A stretch of DNA of 64,000 nt from Loxodes magnus (GCA_946699065.1 CAMPDV010000087.1:248001-312000); one strand, 5' to 3'; shown: positions 35,901 to 48,391, numbered from the stretch's first letter. Translations and numbers: made by a program. Notes: generated by a model not told the origin, from the letters alone.

Positions 35901-37588
35901 TAAAATTCTAGTTAAGTAAATATGCTATAGCAATCTTAGTAGTATATGTAAAATGTTATTTAGAATCAGAATGAGCTGCTAATAAAAATCAAATTGAAAA
36001 GAAATCACGTATGCTGGAAGATTCTTAACGAAATTCATTCTACTTTTTGTAAGTAATTTAATATTAGATGTTAATAAAAAGATTCAAATAAAGCTTAGCT
36101 TGAGAAGTCTATGTAAACTCATTTAAAATGTTTACTAAGAAAAGATATTAATGGCTAAAGAGAGCATTATCTTCAGAAGGAAAGAGCTTGCTGAATTTTT
36201 ATATGACGAACACTTAGTAAGTTCATTAAAAAATTTCAGAATAAATATGGACTCAAAAATGTTGCGGAAAGAAAATTTAAAGAGTCAATTTTCTCAGCCC
36301 TAAAAAATAGATAGTAATCAGATAGAATTGAAAACTTCGTTAGATTCTTAAAGATTACTAAAGGTGTGAGCTACACAAATGAAGATTTAAATTTTTATCT
36401 TTTTGCGCTCAATTAGTTATAGAATAATAGAATAGGATTTGATATCAAGCAAGACGAATTTGATACAGTTTATTGGATTCCAACTTAAAGAGCAATTAGT
36501 GTTGCTAAATCTTATTTCGAAGATAAATTGAGTAAAATTAGATTAGAATCTTTGTTGAAGCAAGTAAATTTCTAGTATAGATAGAAAAAATGGCAGACAA
36601 ATCTGAACCATCATTGGGTTACTGCATTGATAGAGAATAAATACTGATTCTCTTCTTAGAAGGATTTTTATTTCTAAAGTAAAAATGTGAAGTATATTTA
36701 AAGTTAGCTTTAGGGATTGAAGAAAGTATAGATGTTTAATAGAAGTTAGAAGAATATAACTTAATCAATTTTCATAAATTCTAATAAGTACTAACTAAAG
36801 TAGGAGGAATTTAAATATAGTAAGAGCAACTGTTTAATTTATTTACTGAAATGTAAGATGAAAATGAATGCATCTAGTGAGATCAATTATTATCCTTTAG
36901 TGTTGAAAATAATATTTTTAATTTGTAGAAGAAATTTGAAAAAGATGACAATAAATAGCAAGAGCAAAACACGGAAGAAGGTAATAAAGCTAATGATTAG
37001 AATGTGAAATCTAGTTTACAGTTTTAATAAAGACCCAGTATTAAAATTAATTCTGAATAACTTCGATTTAATCAAATAAGGAGTCTGTCAAATTCTAAAA
37101 ATGAAATAAATGACTAGATTGAGCAATCATTAGTTAGTAATAGACCTATAACTTAAAGAAACCTTTCTGCTCAATACTTAATAAAACAAGAAGAAAATCT
37201 ACATGAAAGGCCAAATAAAAATAAGCATTAAAAATAATACGAAAGATAATCTGATAACTCTGCACAATTGGTTGTTACACCTACTAGTTCTACCAGATAT
37301 TAGAATAATTCAAAAGTAAAATAAGATGGCGATAATTAAATAGTCCAATTCTAGAAAGTCATTCAACTAAATAAAATGAAGTCTCCTAAAAGTTCCAATA
37401 TAAAAGCCACCTTTTCTACATTTTTTTGGAGTAAATCTCCTTCTCTTGAATAATCGCCTGACGAAATGGATCAAGTTGATTAAATAAAGCAAAATGAAGA
37501 TTAAAAAAGCAATTAAGGTATTTCTGGAAATATTGGATAAGAGTAAGATTCTGAATATGAGGATGTGAAAATAATGTTCAAATAGTGA
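32931..37588 (+). CDS. AXDND1-like protein with axonemal dynein light chain-type domain (1546 aa)
   Basis: Exons 32931-36563 and 36581-37588 flank a 17-nt intron. Residues about 200-275 contain GPPTGRKDAEFVLNWLQTML, KQFQHLQIILSLALKEIIRQ and IKVQCVERAQTLEMILKCYF. The I-R-Q-I/V-x-V-Q-C-x-E-R-x-x-x-L signature is that of the p28/AXDND1 axonemal dynein light chain family, which links inner dynein arms or related axonemal parts. The rest is long coiled coil and Gln/Lys-rich linker, then a folded-looking segment near residues 1050-1260 (ISVAKSYFEDKLSKIRLESL, then across the intron CEVYLKLALGIEESIDVQ). Human AXDND1 is about 1000 residues, so this one is enlarged. The end is TAG-TGA, i.e. Gln then stop. 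Confidence 0.75.
36564..36580 (+). other. 17-nt intron in the AXDND1-like gene
   Basis: Sequence GTAAATTTCTAGTATAG. Removing it places SLGYCIDREQILILFLEGF in frame and leads to the TGA at 37586. Confidence 0.75.
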
Positions 37589-38328
37589 TCTCACAAATAT
37601 TTACTTTGACGTTTATTTGAAATTTAATTATTCTTTTTCTTTAATTTATTCTAAAGTATTAATAGTTAAATTATAGGATTTTTAGGATAAATCAATGATG
37701 AAAAATGAGATTTAAATTCTTGAAAAAATACTATTTATCAAAAAATTATTTTAAAAACTTTATTTTTATATTATTTTTCTATTTAACATAACAAAAAAAG
37801 AATGAGGCGATATATTTAGGAGATATTTAAGTTAGTAAATTTTTGATTTGCAAGCTAAAATTCCATTTAAACTCTAATTAACTAAATAAAGCAAAACTAA
37901 AATTGTTTCCTTTTACAAATTTTATATAAATTGAAGTTAAATAATGAGTAGATTTAAAATAAAATGACTATGCTTTACTTTTTAAGCCTTGTAAGAATAT
38001 TTTTTTTATACTATAATTTTCCTAAATTTGCAGTTAATAATAGATTTCAATTGTTATTATAAAATAATCATTTAAACTTTTAGGACTACTGAATTTAATT
38101 TTTAATAGCTAAGCTAATTTTTATGATGAAATAAATATAACTTTAAGCTTATTAAATAGACTATTTAATTATAAAATTAAAAAATAAGATCTAGAGATTT
38201 ATAAGTTTAGAATGAAGCAATTATTATTTAAAAAAATTAAAAGTTAAAAGAATTTAAATTTAAAAAGCTGGCTTTTACATCTGTATATTGAGAATATCTC
38301 CTCTTGATCTGAAGGTCAATTATGAACT
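37589..38328. other. Extremely AT-rich spacer
   Basis: No coding run, RNA-like element or repeat recognised; long A and T homopolymers are common. Confidence 0.5.
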
Positions 38329-38610
38329 TCATTAATCCAACATTCTTATTTATATTTTGCTCTTTATTGTATAGCTTGCTATTCTAAAAGCTACTTTTAA
38401 AACGCTAAATTTATATTTCAAAGTTTTTTTTCTATATATAAAACCTGATTAAGTTGGTTAAATTTAAAATAGATCTTCATTAATGTTTTTTAGCATTTTC
38501 ATAAATTTAAGATCTTCAAAGCATCTTTTATAATAATGCTTCTTTTGACTTATTTAACAGCGTATTTTTCTACTTCTACTTTATTATTATTCATTTGCTT
38601 CAATATCCAT
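38329..38610 (-). CDS. Possible small basic protein or last exon (93 aa)
   Basis: From ATG 38610-38608 the frame gives MDIEANEQQQSRSRKIRCQI, then KRCFEDLKFMKMLKNINEDL and ends IKSKIQIRMLDQ before TGA 38331-38329. The strand is purine-rich and codons are gene-like, but no family is known. It may be a separate gene or the end of a longer multi-exon gene on this strand, since the frame is also open upstream. Confidence 0.35.
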
Positions 38611-39246
38611 ATATATACTTCCATTTTATCTAAATAACTTATTATTATAGTGCTTTTTTTTATTTCTTTTATCTGATACTGGAACTGAGAAAGTTAAAAT
38701 TAAAATAATTGAGGAGTTTAAATAGACTATTAGTCAATTTCATCCAGCTTAAATCCATTTATGATGCTATATTATTAATTACTTCCTCTGTAGATGTAAA
38801 TTATAAATCTAATTAATTGCTTATTTTCTCTAGTATCTATTATTATAATTCAAATTATAATCTTTATTGCTTTAATTCATGTTCTAGGTTTAATAATCTG
38901 TAATGCTCTGATTATGCAAAATAGTTCTGATATTATTGCATTGCTTCTTATTAAAATGATTATCAAATTAAATTAGATAATTATTCTTATTTTAGGTATT
39001 CATTGTATTAGATTACTATTTCTTAGATGCCACATTATAAATAATAAAATAAGATAACTTATTAAATCCATTATATGGCATTCTAAAAAAGACTTAAAGG
39101 TATTAAGATGTCTATTAAGTAACATATAATTTCTAAATTATATCTATAATTTTATTATATATTAGTTTCCCTTTTTATAATAATCATTTCTTTGTATAAA
39201 GCTTCTGATTTCAATATTATTATCACTATGTTTAAGTTTATTAATA
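38611..39246. other. AT-rich stretch with no clear coding
   Basis: Several TGA cluster within about 30 codons of the minus frame near 39,180-39,250, which argues against coding there. Nothing else is recognised. Confidence 0.4.
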
Positions 39247-40782
39247 TCATACATCTCTTTTCGCATCCCCCTTCCAATATTTAACCATATTTTTCTAAAA
39301 ATTGATAGTTGTTATTCCTTAATTTCTTACTAATTTCAAATGCTAATTCTAAAATTCTTTTTTATTAGTGAATTGATGTATGCTATTTTAATTTTAAGTT
39401 CTACTTTTGATAATAGATGGAAGTAATTTATTATTTTAAGTAATTTATTCATAAGCTATTAACTTTTCAAGCCTTTTGCTTATAAATAAATAGGAAAAAT
39501 TATAGTAAGTCAAAGAAGTAGGCGCATTCAAAGATATGTCCATACTTTCTTTTACTTCTGTATATGAAGAGCTTTCTTTGTATAGGATAATAGACCAAAT
39601 GTGATAATTTTGCAAATTATAGAATGAGTGTGTTATTTAAGGACTAAGAATATTATTTTCCTAGATTTCTTGTTAAGTTTATCATAATTTATTTACTAAA
39701 TTTCTAAAATCTTTCAAATCGTTTAAATATATGAGAAGAAGGCCCTTCATTTACTCAGAGTTTCTAAGTCTCTTCTTAATAAAATTAATTTTTATTATTT
39801 TCTTCAATATAAAGTCGTTTGTAAATTAACTTGAAAATATGAATTAGTTGTCTATATATATTTAGTAGAACTATAAATATATTTTTGCTAGAAATATTAA
39901 GATTTTTTATTTAAATAGTATGAAAGAATTTTTATTTATAAATTCTGGAAAATTTATTGCTTCTTTCCTTATTTTAAGTAGATATAGAAAATTATTTTAA
40001 TATAATCTGTTCAAAAGGAAGACAGATTAAATTTTTTAAGTAGATCCATTAAAATAGAGAAAAGTAAATGAATATACTTTCTTGCTATTATACGTATTTT
40101 ATTTTTCATTTTCTACTTCATATCTCATTCCTCTAAATCTATGAACATCCTCACCTTCATATTTAGCTTTTGGTAATGTACGATTAAGCAATTAAAAGGT
40201 CAGTGAATAAATTTCTTCTGATGGCTTAGAATATAAATTTATTTCTTCATCGATTCCAAATAACTAATGTTTTTTGTTCACATTAATAATAAAATTACTT
40301 TTTTCCTTAATATTGCAACGAGATAAGATTACTTATTCCTTTATTAGATTTATAAGTTTCTATTTTCAGATGTAATTGATTATTTTAGCTATGCATTTTT
40401 AAATAAATTTGATCAATTTTATACTTAATAGAATTTAATTACTAAAACAGGTACTGAAATCTCTCCTCATTAATCTTTTAATTATTATATTCTCTATACC
40501 AAACAGAAAAGAAGTATTCAATTATCTGTCTAAGCCTGAATGCACAGTCTATGATTTGAAAATGGATATCTATTGAATATTTCTTTCAAAAAAATACCTT
40601 GCTATATCATAATAATGAAGTGAGAGCGAAGAATTATGGGAACTTCAAGACATAGCTCCATTATTGCTATGAATCTACAAGTAGTATATTCATAAAAAAG
40701 AAAAAGGAGATAATATCTGAAGAAAGACTCGATTAATAGAATCAAACTAAGCAGTATTTTTAATCACCTAAGTAGTTAGCAT
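39247..40782 (-). CDS. Tentative gene, unknown function (about 511 aa, model uncertain)
   Basis: ATG 40782-40780 to TGA 39249-39247 is one open frame with four internal TGA. The best coding signal is KEKSNFIINVNKKHQLFGID followed by EEINLYSKPSEEIYSLTFQL, NRTLPKAKYEGEDVHRFRGM and RYEVENEK, and near the end MDISLNAPTSLTYYN and QKNMVKYWKGDAKRDV. Other parts are rich in Ile, Phe, Leu and Tyr and could be membrane segments or unrecognised introns. It begins 53 bp after the stop of the preceding minus-strand gene. No family is recognised. Confidence 0.35.
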
Positions 40783-40835
40783 AATTTCTTATACTTTAAA
40801 AATAAATAGATTGATAAGAAATGATTATTTATTGT

Positions 40836-42346
40836 TCAATTATGCAAATTTACTAGCCTTTTAATCAATTCTTACTGTAAAATGCTATTAAATATACTTT
40901 AAATTCTTGAGGTTGGAGTTGACTTTTATTTATTACGAAATTAAAATTTAGCTATTTTAAAAAGATAATTATAACTTACAATTCTTTATATCTTATTTAT
41001 TATAAATATATCTAAGAAAATAGGCAGATTATTTGGATTATCAAATACATTTTATAGAATTTTAACTTTTCTTAAAATTAAGCCACTCAATCTTGATGAA
41101 TTATAAAGTGTGCATATATAAAAACAGCCGAAATAAAAGGGAGTATTTTAATTTTTTTCAAATGATAATGAAATTTCTTTAATTGAATAAGAAATCTAAC
41201 TATTAAAGAAGCTAACAACTACTTTTAAGCTAAGTTTATCTATCTTATCTATTATCTTTTAGCTCTTACTAATTTAAAGCTTGTAATTTCTAAATATTGT
41301 ATAAAATAATTGCAGATAGTTAAGGATTAATTGTATTTTTTAGAAAGAATCTATCAATATAAAAGCTTAATTTTAAAGTTTATAATTAAATGAAAGTTAA
41401 ATCCAAGCTATAATTATTTATAAGGAAAGTGCAAATGATAGAATATAATTTAATTATGCTTATATGATAATTTACTTTCTTTAAACACTAATTAATTATT
41501 CAAGTTTTACTTTTAAATCTTTATTTTACTTTTCCACTATGAATATAGAATTTTTGATGTAAATTTAGTTAAGTTCATAGAGATTATGAAAGTATAAGTT
41601 AACATGGAATATTATTTGGGAAATATGAGTTTTGAGAGGTAAAAATTCCTGAATGTTAATTTTACTTTTATTATTATTTTTATTGACTACTAAAAGTTTT
41701 AGAAGTATTTGATAGCCAATGTTTTAACTTGTTCCAGCTGTCTATTTTTATCGAGATAGGTTCTTTGAACATTTTTTATATAGAATGGCTACCATTTTTC
41801 CACTATTTGACTTAAAGTTCTTCTATCTTCGATCTTTTAAATAGATTTATATTATTTATAAGAAGACTTGCTAGTTCTATTCAAGTTCTTTAACCTCTTT
41901 TCTTATAAGTCTTTTGTAGTCAAAGTAGTGCTTTATTAGATATTGGGAAGAATTGCAATATCAGCATCTTTCTATCTTCTATTTCTGTTTTTATTAAAGA
42001 AGAATAGAAAATTTTATTCTGTGAAAAATTTATTTTGAGCAAGTTGCTTCATTAAGCATATTGTTTCTAAATTAAGTTGTTTAATATCCGTCATTAGTTC
42101 GCTTATTCTTTCTGTAAAAGTGTTGATTAGATTATCCTGCTTTCTAAGAATTTTCTTCATTTTTTCACATTACTCTTATACGGATTCATTTTCTTATTCA
42201 ATTATTGAAATGCTATTCTAGTTTCTCTTATTCGTTTACCTTGATACAATGAAGAAGCTTCCGTTGTCTTTTGGTTTTTCTCTTCTATACCGGTTTATTA
42301 TCTCTTAGATTTGCTTTGTTAAGTTTGGATGGTTATTATTTTCCAT
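40836..42346 (-). CDS. Unidentified charged, partly coiled-coil protein (about 497 aa)
   Basis: Exon 1 (42346-41666) reads MENNNHPNLTKQIQEIINRY, then coiled coil (ENESVQEQCEKMKKILRKQD, INTFTERISELMTDIKQLNL) and IQKIEDRRTLSQIVEKWQPF. A 17-nt intron (41665-41649) leads to LKTHISQIIFHVNLYFHNLY and a second coil (VEKQNKDLKVKLEQLISVQR). The N-terminal 227 residues are strongly coding; the C-terminal third, up to TGA 40838-40836, is less certain. The first ATG lies inside another open frame from upstream, so this may be an internal exon of a larger gene. No family is recognised. Confidence 0.5.
41649..41665 (-). other. Probable 17-nt intron
   Basis: Minus-strand sequence GTAAAATTAACATTCAG between SIKIIIK and EFLPLKTH; inferred only from the switch in coding frame. 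Confidence 0.5.
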
Positions 42347-42653
42347 TATTTTTACACTTAAATAATTTATATATTTCATCAAAATTTATAAAGGATTGTA
42401 TAAATTTTAAGTATTATTACGAAGCTATTAAATAATAAGATTACAATTTAAATTTAATACTTTGGCTATCTAATTTATTTTGATGTTTCATTTAATTTTT
42501 TTGCAAGTAAAATCTCTTTCTATTTTATTTAAATTAAAGCAGTCGACTAAAGTTATCATTGATAATAGGATTAATAAGAGTTAATATGCTTTTACCATTT
42601 TTCACATAGCTAATAAATATGGTTTTAGTTTCTCCCAACTCTATTATCTTGTA

Positions 42654-43270
42654 TCATTAACCTTTCGCATTTTTTTTAATTCTCTTGTATTCCTTTCTAA
42701 GTATCCCAATTAATGGAGTAATTCTTTATTTCTTCATCGCCTTGTTCTAGAATTTAAATTCTTCTTAAAAGCAACTTTGAATCAAAATATTTATCCTTAA
42801 AGCATTTGGAAAACTGTCTTAGAGTAGAGAAATTAAGGTTTATAACTTCTTATCTAAATTTATTTTTGGAACTAAGAAGACACAAAGCAGGTATTTAAAA
42901 TTTTAAAGTGAAACAATTATATTTTACAATTAAGTAAATACTCCATTCACACATTTACTATATCTTAAGATATTTCCTTACATTGAGCTTTATAATTATT
43001 TCTCTTATGAAAACCATATCTTAAATAAGTGCCTTTCTGTGATCTTTTCACTTCCTTATAATTCAATTTTATGTTATAGTTAGCTTTTAATTTTAATCCG
43101 ATAAATTCACATTTACTGCCATAGCAATAAAAGTAATATGCTTATTTAGAATATTAACTATAAAATAAGGTAGAATTCTACAAAATCTAGTAAGATATTT
43201 AACTTTACTGGAACAATCTTATGATATAGATTTTTTAGAATGAGAAGCATCTTTAATTAATATAAACATA
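42654..43270 (-). CDS. Part of an unidentified multi-exon gene
   Basis: Two segments look coding. The first, above 42,927, contains YYFYCYGSKCEFIGLKLKA, NYKEVKRSQKGTYLRYGFHK and QCKEISQDIVNVWMEYLL. The second, below 42,872, contains INLDKKLQTLISLLQDSF, RITPLIGILRKEYKRIKKNA and, if the TGA at 42656-42654 is Trp, WYKIIELGETKTIFISYVKN. They would be joined by a 56-nt intron (42927-42872, starting GTAAAATATA and ending TTCTTAG). No start codon is identified, and the gene may continue into the 40.8-42.3 kb model. No family is recognised. Confidence 0.35.
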
Positions 43271-43886
43271 ATCAGTTGCTAGTCTAATAGCAAGAAAAGT
43301 AAAATGTTAGATAAAGTTAAATAAGCTAAATAATACAAATGATTAGCCTATATTATAATTACTATTAGCTTTTAACTTATACTAACAAAATTTAAGAATA
43401 GTCGTTATTTCAGTTATGTAAACATAATTTCTGTGAAATACTTCTATTAATCTTTTTAGCATTTACCTATTAATTCACTTTTAACCATTAGCTTAATAAA
43501 TAGGATTGCCGATAAATTTTTAAATTTAGCTAATGATTTCTTAAAAATGCTTAGCAATCAAAGATGAATAACCCCAAAAGTATACTAATAACAGTTTTAT
43601 TTAAAGAATAAGTGTAGTATCAGCCAATGACTTAATAATTAGACTTTGCTTCCTCATTTATAAATTCTATTATCTAATGCCTTATTTTTTGATTCTTATT
43701 AGCTGATCATAAAGAATATAAAAGTATATTTATATCTTAAATCTAAGTTATATACTTATTTAATTTCACTACTTCTACATACAAACTATCAACTTTAAGT
43801 ATAAAATGATTTAAAATTGCAAAGTAAGGCACTATTTTGATATTAAAGCTTAAATCTATTATAAAAATACGTTTAAATAAACAGTA
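43271..43886. other. AT-rich intergenic stretch
   Basis: Nothing recognised beyond what must be the 5' region of the plus-strand gene at 43,887 and possibly upstream exons of the minus-strand block. Confidence 0.4.
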
Positions 43887-45296
43887 ATGCAATATTTATT
43901 TACCAATTAGCCTGAACCAAACTTATGTAACTTGATTAATGGAAAGAACTTACCTTTGAAATAATGATTTGACTAAAAGTTAATTTCTTAAAAAGAAGAG
44001 TTTTAAAAGTAAGGCAGCTGTATTGATTAATAATTAAGCTCTTCGTATAATTATCATAAGGTTGCTAATTTACTACTTAATAATTAAAGTTTAATCCTTT
44101 AATACTCTAGGAATTTGGGGTAATTGAAGGAATAGATCTAATAAAATGAGAAGGGTTCTAAATTCCCTTAATATGCAATTGATAATTTAATTGATGAGAC
44201 AAACCAGGAATTTTCTAATCAATTTGATTAAAAAATCTAGAAATAGGACTTTGATAAACAGCTCTAGTAAATAAAAGAAATGAATGGAAATGAAACATTT
44301 AAGGAAGGATAAAAGAATAAATGACTGAAAAGTAAAATAGTCTTAAAAATATTTAAGCATTACTTATTCAAGTTGCATTAGTATTTTGCATAAGTTTCAA
44401 TTGATGAAAATTTAATTTTCTAGAATTTTGTGCAAAACTGGGATCAAAATCATTTATTAATTTTTATGAAACGCAGTTTAGATTTTATTTAAAGTCTAAA
44501 TTTTCCGAATGCAAAAAAGGAGTTAATTAGTATTACAAATAGTTAAAAGTCATATTTAAAATTCAGAAAATAATACTTTTCTTATGGAAATCAACCTTTT
44601 ACCTAGAAAGAGCTAGAAAATCATTACATTTCTTAAAAGAGAAGTTGAATTATTTCCCAAGAAGAATTTGAAGACTTTGATAATATGAAAGAGAAATAGA
44701 ATATTTCATCTTTTAAAGCAGTAAACCATAGTTAGTCTTTCAGATCTGAATTTATGTCTGAATTTGAAAATTAACATAGCAAATTAAAAATTTAGAATAC
44801 TTCTAAGATGCTAAGTCACTTATATAATTCTCTAGATATTTAAAATATCGAAGAATCTCAAGAATTATTAGACTATAAGAGTTTGAAGAAAGTAAAGATA
44901 GATAACAGTAAGATATAAAATGAGGAGTCTTTTAGCACTTTTTAAGAATGCCTTGCTGAAGAAAATTAAAGTTCTTAATTGTATTTTACTGATAGTAACT
45001 ACAACTAAATATGGTAATAATATTAGATTTCAAATAAGTAAATAAATAAAGAAAATCATAAAGATCTTGCAGCTGATATAATGTTTTTAAAGGTAAATGG
45101 ATTTTAAATTTAAATCTAAAGGATTAAGAATGAAGAAATAAGCTTAAAAGTTGAAAATAAAGTAAAAAATAACTATATAATCAAAGTTTTATACCCAGCA
45201 AATAAAGAGATAGGATTTTTAGAGCTTTCATCTAATATATAGTTAATATGTAAGAGTTAATATAGATTGTTCTTCTTCCTGTCAAACGTGAATTGA
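43887..45296 (+). CDS. Unidentified Gln/Lys/Asn-rich protein (469 aa)
   Basis: ATG 43887 gives MQYLFTNQPEPNLCNLINGK and the single frame ends at TGA 45294-45296. A helical segment at about 145-215 (KIVLKIFKHYLFKLHQYFAQ, FVQNWDQNHLLIFMKRSLDF) is the most globular-looking part; a Ser/Asn-rich region follows, and the last 90 residues (IMFLKVNGFQIQIQ, YIIKVLYPANKEIGFLELSS) have beta-strand character. Three internal TGA read as Trp. The stop is only about 105 bp before the L24e start. No family is recognised. Confidence 0.75.
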
Positions 45297-45401
45297 GACA
45301 TTAATTAGAAATAAACACAATCCGAGTTTAAAGGAAATAGCTTTAGCTTGGTTAGAAGCAATAAAACCAATTTAAAATAATATTAATTGATTTAATAAAA
45401 T

Positions 45402-45845
45402 ATGGTTGTAAAGACTGAACTTTGTTCTTTTACTGAGTATAAAGTATATCCTGGAAGAGGAACTCGCTTTGTAGCCAAGGATGGTCGAATGTTTTTGTTT
45501 ATTTCTCATAAGGCTGTTTCTTTATTCTAGCAAAAGATAAAACCTGTCAAATTGACTTGGAGCTAGGCTTGGAGGAGATATAACAAAAAAACCAAAGCTG
45601 AGGAAACTAAGAAAAAGGAACGAAAAACACAAGTTAAAGTATAGAAAGCTATAGTTGGAGCTAGTTTGGATGATATCTAAAAGAGAAAAAATTTGAAATA
45701 AGATCTTTACAAGAAAAGTAGAGAAGTTGCTATGAAGGAAATAAAGGAAAGAACTAAATAGAGATAAGAAAAAACTAAAGCATAGCAACCTGCTGCTCCT
45801 AAAGGAGGTAAAATCTCAAAACAAGAGGGAAAGCGCAGAAAGTGA
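45402..45845 (+). CDS. RPL24: 60S ribosomal protein L24 (eL24, 147 aa)
   Basis: Component of the large subunit near the intersubunit bridge eB13. The N-terminal fold is clear: KTELCSFTEYKVYPGRGTRF, VAKDGRMFLFISHKAVSLF, KPVKLTWSQAWRRYNKKTKA, followed by the basic KKERKTQVKVQKAIVGAS and a long Lys/Arg helix ending GKRRK before TGA 45843-45845. The zinc-ribbon cysteines of archaeal and many eukaryotic L24e are mostly replaced (CSFT remains, no second pair). Glutamine uses TAG as well as CAA; both Trp codons are TGG. This gene fixes TGA as a true stop because the conserved C-terminal basic tail ends there. Confidence 0.96.
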
Positions 45846-47548
45846 CCTTCTGAATCTTAAAATTTCTAATAATTTCTAAATTAAATTAATAATTTCCTAA
45901 ATTAGCAACCACAAGCTAGCTAAGTGTAAATTCAAATAATTTACTTTATAAGCTCTGCTAAATTTCATTTTATACTCTTATCAAAATGAAAATTCTTTAA
46001 AGTTATATACCATTCTACATCTAAGTACTTCAATCAATTATCACTTGTATCTATTAAGATAAAACCAATTATTGTTAAATTCTTAGAAAGGTTAAATTAT
46101 AAAAAATTGTTTAGTTTGAGCATTTATTAACTAGAATAAAATTATGGATTGAAGTTAAAATTAGAACTTTATAAAAATCAAGGAAATTTGAGAATAAAGA
46201 TCTCTTAACTTTTAACAATTAATATAAACTAATAGATCTTTGCAAATTAGCTTCAAAATCTAATTGTTCTTAATATAATACCACTAATTACAAAAATAAA
46301 AAAGATATAAAATGGTTTTAATACTCAGAATGTAAATTTATTTAATAATTAGTAGCTTTTGATAGTTTTAATAATCTTTATTCTAGTACCTTTTGTTTAG
46401 ATCCCATCACTTATCTTTTATTCTCATTAGAGTTTTAAATAAGATAGATATATTTCTTAATTTTAGAACTTTATAAATAAATAACCAATAGTTATTAATC
46501 CTTATATATTGAAAGAGTTCAATTAATTTAATATTTATCTAGAAAAGTTTTTAAAATTATAAACTTAATCTTAGAAGAAGCCTATTTGTTTTAGTTTAAT
46601 TTGATTTAATCTAAGAATTAACCTAAATTTTAATCATTATATAGAGAATAAAATCTATTCTTAATAGCGCCTTAATGATTAATTTACCTTGATTATTCCT
46701 ATAATTAAGTTTAAGCATATAAATTCTTCTTATATTTATAAATTAATAAAGTTTGGCTCATAACTAAAGAATGCCTTTTAATCTTTTTAACTTTGCTTGG
46801 CTGTTCGTTGTAATTCTTTATTATGTCTTTAATTATTATTAGCTTAATACCAAACTTTCTAAAATTAGCATTTTAGTTAATTTAACATTTATTTGATTGT
46901 TTAAAATGGTGATTTGGAACCTTTTAAAAAATAAAGAATAAATATCATCTTTCTTTTTAAGCTTAGATATTTATAGCTATTAGTTTATCAAATTATTTTA
47001 TATATTTCGTTTAATAAAATAAAGAATAATTAAAGTTTTACTAGTATTAAAGCAAGTTAAAGGTAAATTACCTTATAAATAATTTGCTTTAATACTAGAC
47101 TATTTCTTAATAAATTTGATTCTGACTTATATAGCAATTTAGGATACTTTATATAATTAGTCTCTGTTAATTTTATTAAAGGAAATAAATAAAGAGTTAC
47201 TAGTTTAAGCGCATACTTAGCCTTTATTTATTTTGCTATTAGCTTTTATAAATTTTATCTTTCTCTATTTTTAGATCTCACAAGCCTTTGCACTATAAAT
47301 ATTAGTTATCTATATACATTATATTTTTATTTCTTCCAATGATAAGATAATCAACAGACTATTAAGTTTCCATTTAATAAGAAGCTTATATTACTCAATA
47401 AATCTCATTAATTATCAAAAATTATACAAAGTGGTCTTATTAAGGTTAGCTAGAATGACTTTAATAGCGTTTTGCTGTGAATCCTAATAATTAGAGTGTT
47501 GTAAGAAAGATATTTTTAAAATATTCCATTTTAATAATAAAAATAAAG
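45846..47548. other. AT-rich intergenic stretch between ribosomal protein genes
   Basis: 1.7 kb with no gene, RNA or repeat that I can support. It is unusually long for the 3' region of one and 5' region of another small gene. Confidence 0.5.
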
Positions 47549-47713
47549 ATGGGTAGTCTCTATTTCACACATCCAAGAAAGAATGCGGCAGGAGGAAGAC
47601 ATTGCAGAGTCTGTAATAACACTCATGCGCTTATAAGAAAATATTATTTATATATGTGTCGCAAGTGCTTTAGAGAACACGCTGAATTGATTGGATTCAA
47701 AAAGTACAGGTGA
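47549..47713 (+). CDS. RPS29: 40S ribosomal protein S29 (uS14, 54 aa)
   Basis: Full-length small-subunit protein: [16 protein letters not shown], then [20 protein letters not shown] and [18 protein letters not shown]. The zinc-binding CxxC...CxxC set (CRVC, CRKC) is intact. Length equals the usual 54-56 residues. It contains no TAA, TAG or TGA sense codon and ends at TGA 47711-47713, which independently supports TGA as stop. Confidence 0.98.
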   Translation: MGSLYFTHPRKNAAGGRHCRVCNNTHALIRKYYLYMCRKCFREHAELIGFKKYR

Positions 47714-48391
47714 TTAGATAAACTTTACAATTAAATACTTTTAATTTAGATCTTATTTATACTTCTTTATCAAATCTTTCAACTCTATATCTCTTCTAGT
47801 CAAACTAAAATATTTTCAATGCTTCACTTACAATCTACCTGTTTCATATTATAACTGAAGCATCCATTAAATAATTAATTTATTTTAAGACAAATTTATT
47901 GAGCTACCAGTACTATAAAGTATTTCCTTCTATCAGCTTTTTTCTTCCTATAAATGAAAAATACATTTTTCAACTTTTAAGTGTCTAAAAGTAACGAAAA
48001 TATTTAGTAAATTTAAATGTGATTCGAAGAATCGTAAAAACCATATATTAGTAACTTTATAGGAATTTAATTGCTAATTAAGGTGTCTAATTATCTATAT
48101 CAAGCTTATCTCAATTTAAGTTAGATAATGAATATACCAAAACTAAATTAACATGTAGAACTTTATATTTATCACTATAAAAAATAATAAAATATCTATA
48201 TTTCATGTTATAGAGCAAAACACTTTGAAAATAATAACTATTATTAATAAAGCAAAGAGCATTATGATAATAAGAGGCAAATTTGAAATATACTATAAAC
48301 TATTTTAATAAATGGATTAAGTTAAGTTTAGCAATAGCTATATTTTTTTTATTAAAGATGTCATATAAATTAAAAATACAAAGAATTTCAA
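47714..48391. other. AT-rich tail-to-tail spacer
   Basis: About 680 bp between convergent genes; no gene or structured element recognised. Confidence 0.5.

Noticed and set aside
45522-45788. Minus-strand hydrophobic frame of 88 codons
   Set aside because: Antisense to the lysine-rich tail of ribosomal protein L24; the hydrophobicity is the complement of AAA/GAA codons.
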